NCBI GenBank assembly: GCA_001871755.1
Contig: MNXL01000205.1
Location: 1-5,330 of the forward strand
DNA length: 5,330 bases
Reading direction: 5' to 3'
From: Anaerolineae bacterium CG2_30_64_16
GTDB taxonomy: Bacteria; Chloroflexota; Anaerolineae; CG2-30-64-16
Shown here: piece by piece, positions 5,270-5,330 of the stretch
How positions within the stretch are numbered: the first letter of the stretch is position 1
Layout: each line of letters opens with the position of its first letter
Notes under the pieces: model-generated
Told to the model about the DNA's origin: nothing
What the model saw: the letters and a program-made list of their open reading frames with translations, nothing else
Databases searched by the model: none
Translations under genes and position numbers: made by a program

Positions 5270-5330
5270 TTCTCAATTCTTCGGGGAATCGCTCGCTGTG
5301 GCCGGTCTCCTGACCGAGCCACCGTGGCTC
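5261..5330 (-). repeat. Dispersed hairpin repeat, copy D (inverted to copy A)
   Basis: On the minus strand a palindrome with GAGCCAC/GTGGCTC arms (5316-5322 and 5324-5330) leads into CGGTC-AGGA-GACCG (5316-5303), GGCCACAGC, then CCCC and AATTGAGAAGATAC. Twenty-two bases (5316-5295) equal 19-40 of copy A exactly. The palindrome sequence differs from that of A, but both keep the inner GCCAC/GTGGC arms. This suggests that structure, not sequence, is conserved. Confidence 0.75.

Overview
The window is GC-rich bacterial DNA (by eye about 60% or more) with good Shine-Dalgarno sites, two near-consensus sigma-70 promoters and short genes in several orientations. The best guess at the host is a member of the Chloroflexota (Caldilineae or Anaerolineae type). 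This rests on the secreted triple-LysM L,D-transpeptidase with a T-x-G-C active site, the VapC-like remnant, and the degenerate G-rich or 'cgaag' repeats placed right after stop codons. It is inference from style, as no marker gene is present.

Layout. Positions 1-67 hold a hairpin-bearing dispersed repeat. A leftward two-gene operon follows: a Nudix hydrolase of the ADP-ribose pyrophosphatase type (1271-669), overlapping by 14 bases a RimJ/RimL-type GNAT acetyltransferase (682-146). Diverging from it is a rightward exported protein (1390-2409) with three LysM domains and a YkuD L,D-transpeptidase domain, behind a near-perfect promoter (1312-1340). Convergent with that gene is a lone ABC-2 type ATPase (3374-2439) with an unusual N-terminal insertion and a changed Q-loop.

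The long gap 3375-4148 is not empty. On the minus strand it contains a compact transcription unit: a palindrome (3900-3869), a strong extended -10 promoter (3866-3837), a leader of about 124 nt that can fold, a strong ribosome binding site with a 33-codon ORF (3706-3605), and two tandem intrinsic terminators (3586-3546 and 3539-3496). It could be a small RNA or small-protein gene. It could also be an attenuator leader for the ABC ATPase, for which no separate promoter is evident. The same gap holds two more copies of the dispersed repeat and a 100-bp segment closed by a 9-bp inverted repeat.

The right part is a rightward pair: an OsmC/Ohr-family protein (4149-4547) and, 21 bp later, a GcvH-like lipoyl-carrier protein (4569-5015). 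Ohr-type enzymes are lipoyl-dependent peroxidases, so the second gene may encode a dedicated lipoylated electron donor for the first. This is the most interesting functional hypothesis here. The end holds a 'cgaag' degenerate repeat, a broken VapC/PIN fragment and an inverted copy of the first repeat. The repeats therefore face each other at the two window ends; this may be real biology or the place where an assembly broke.
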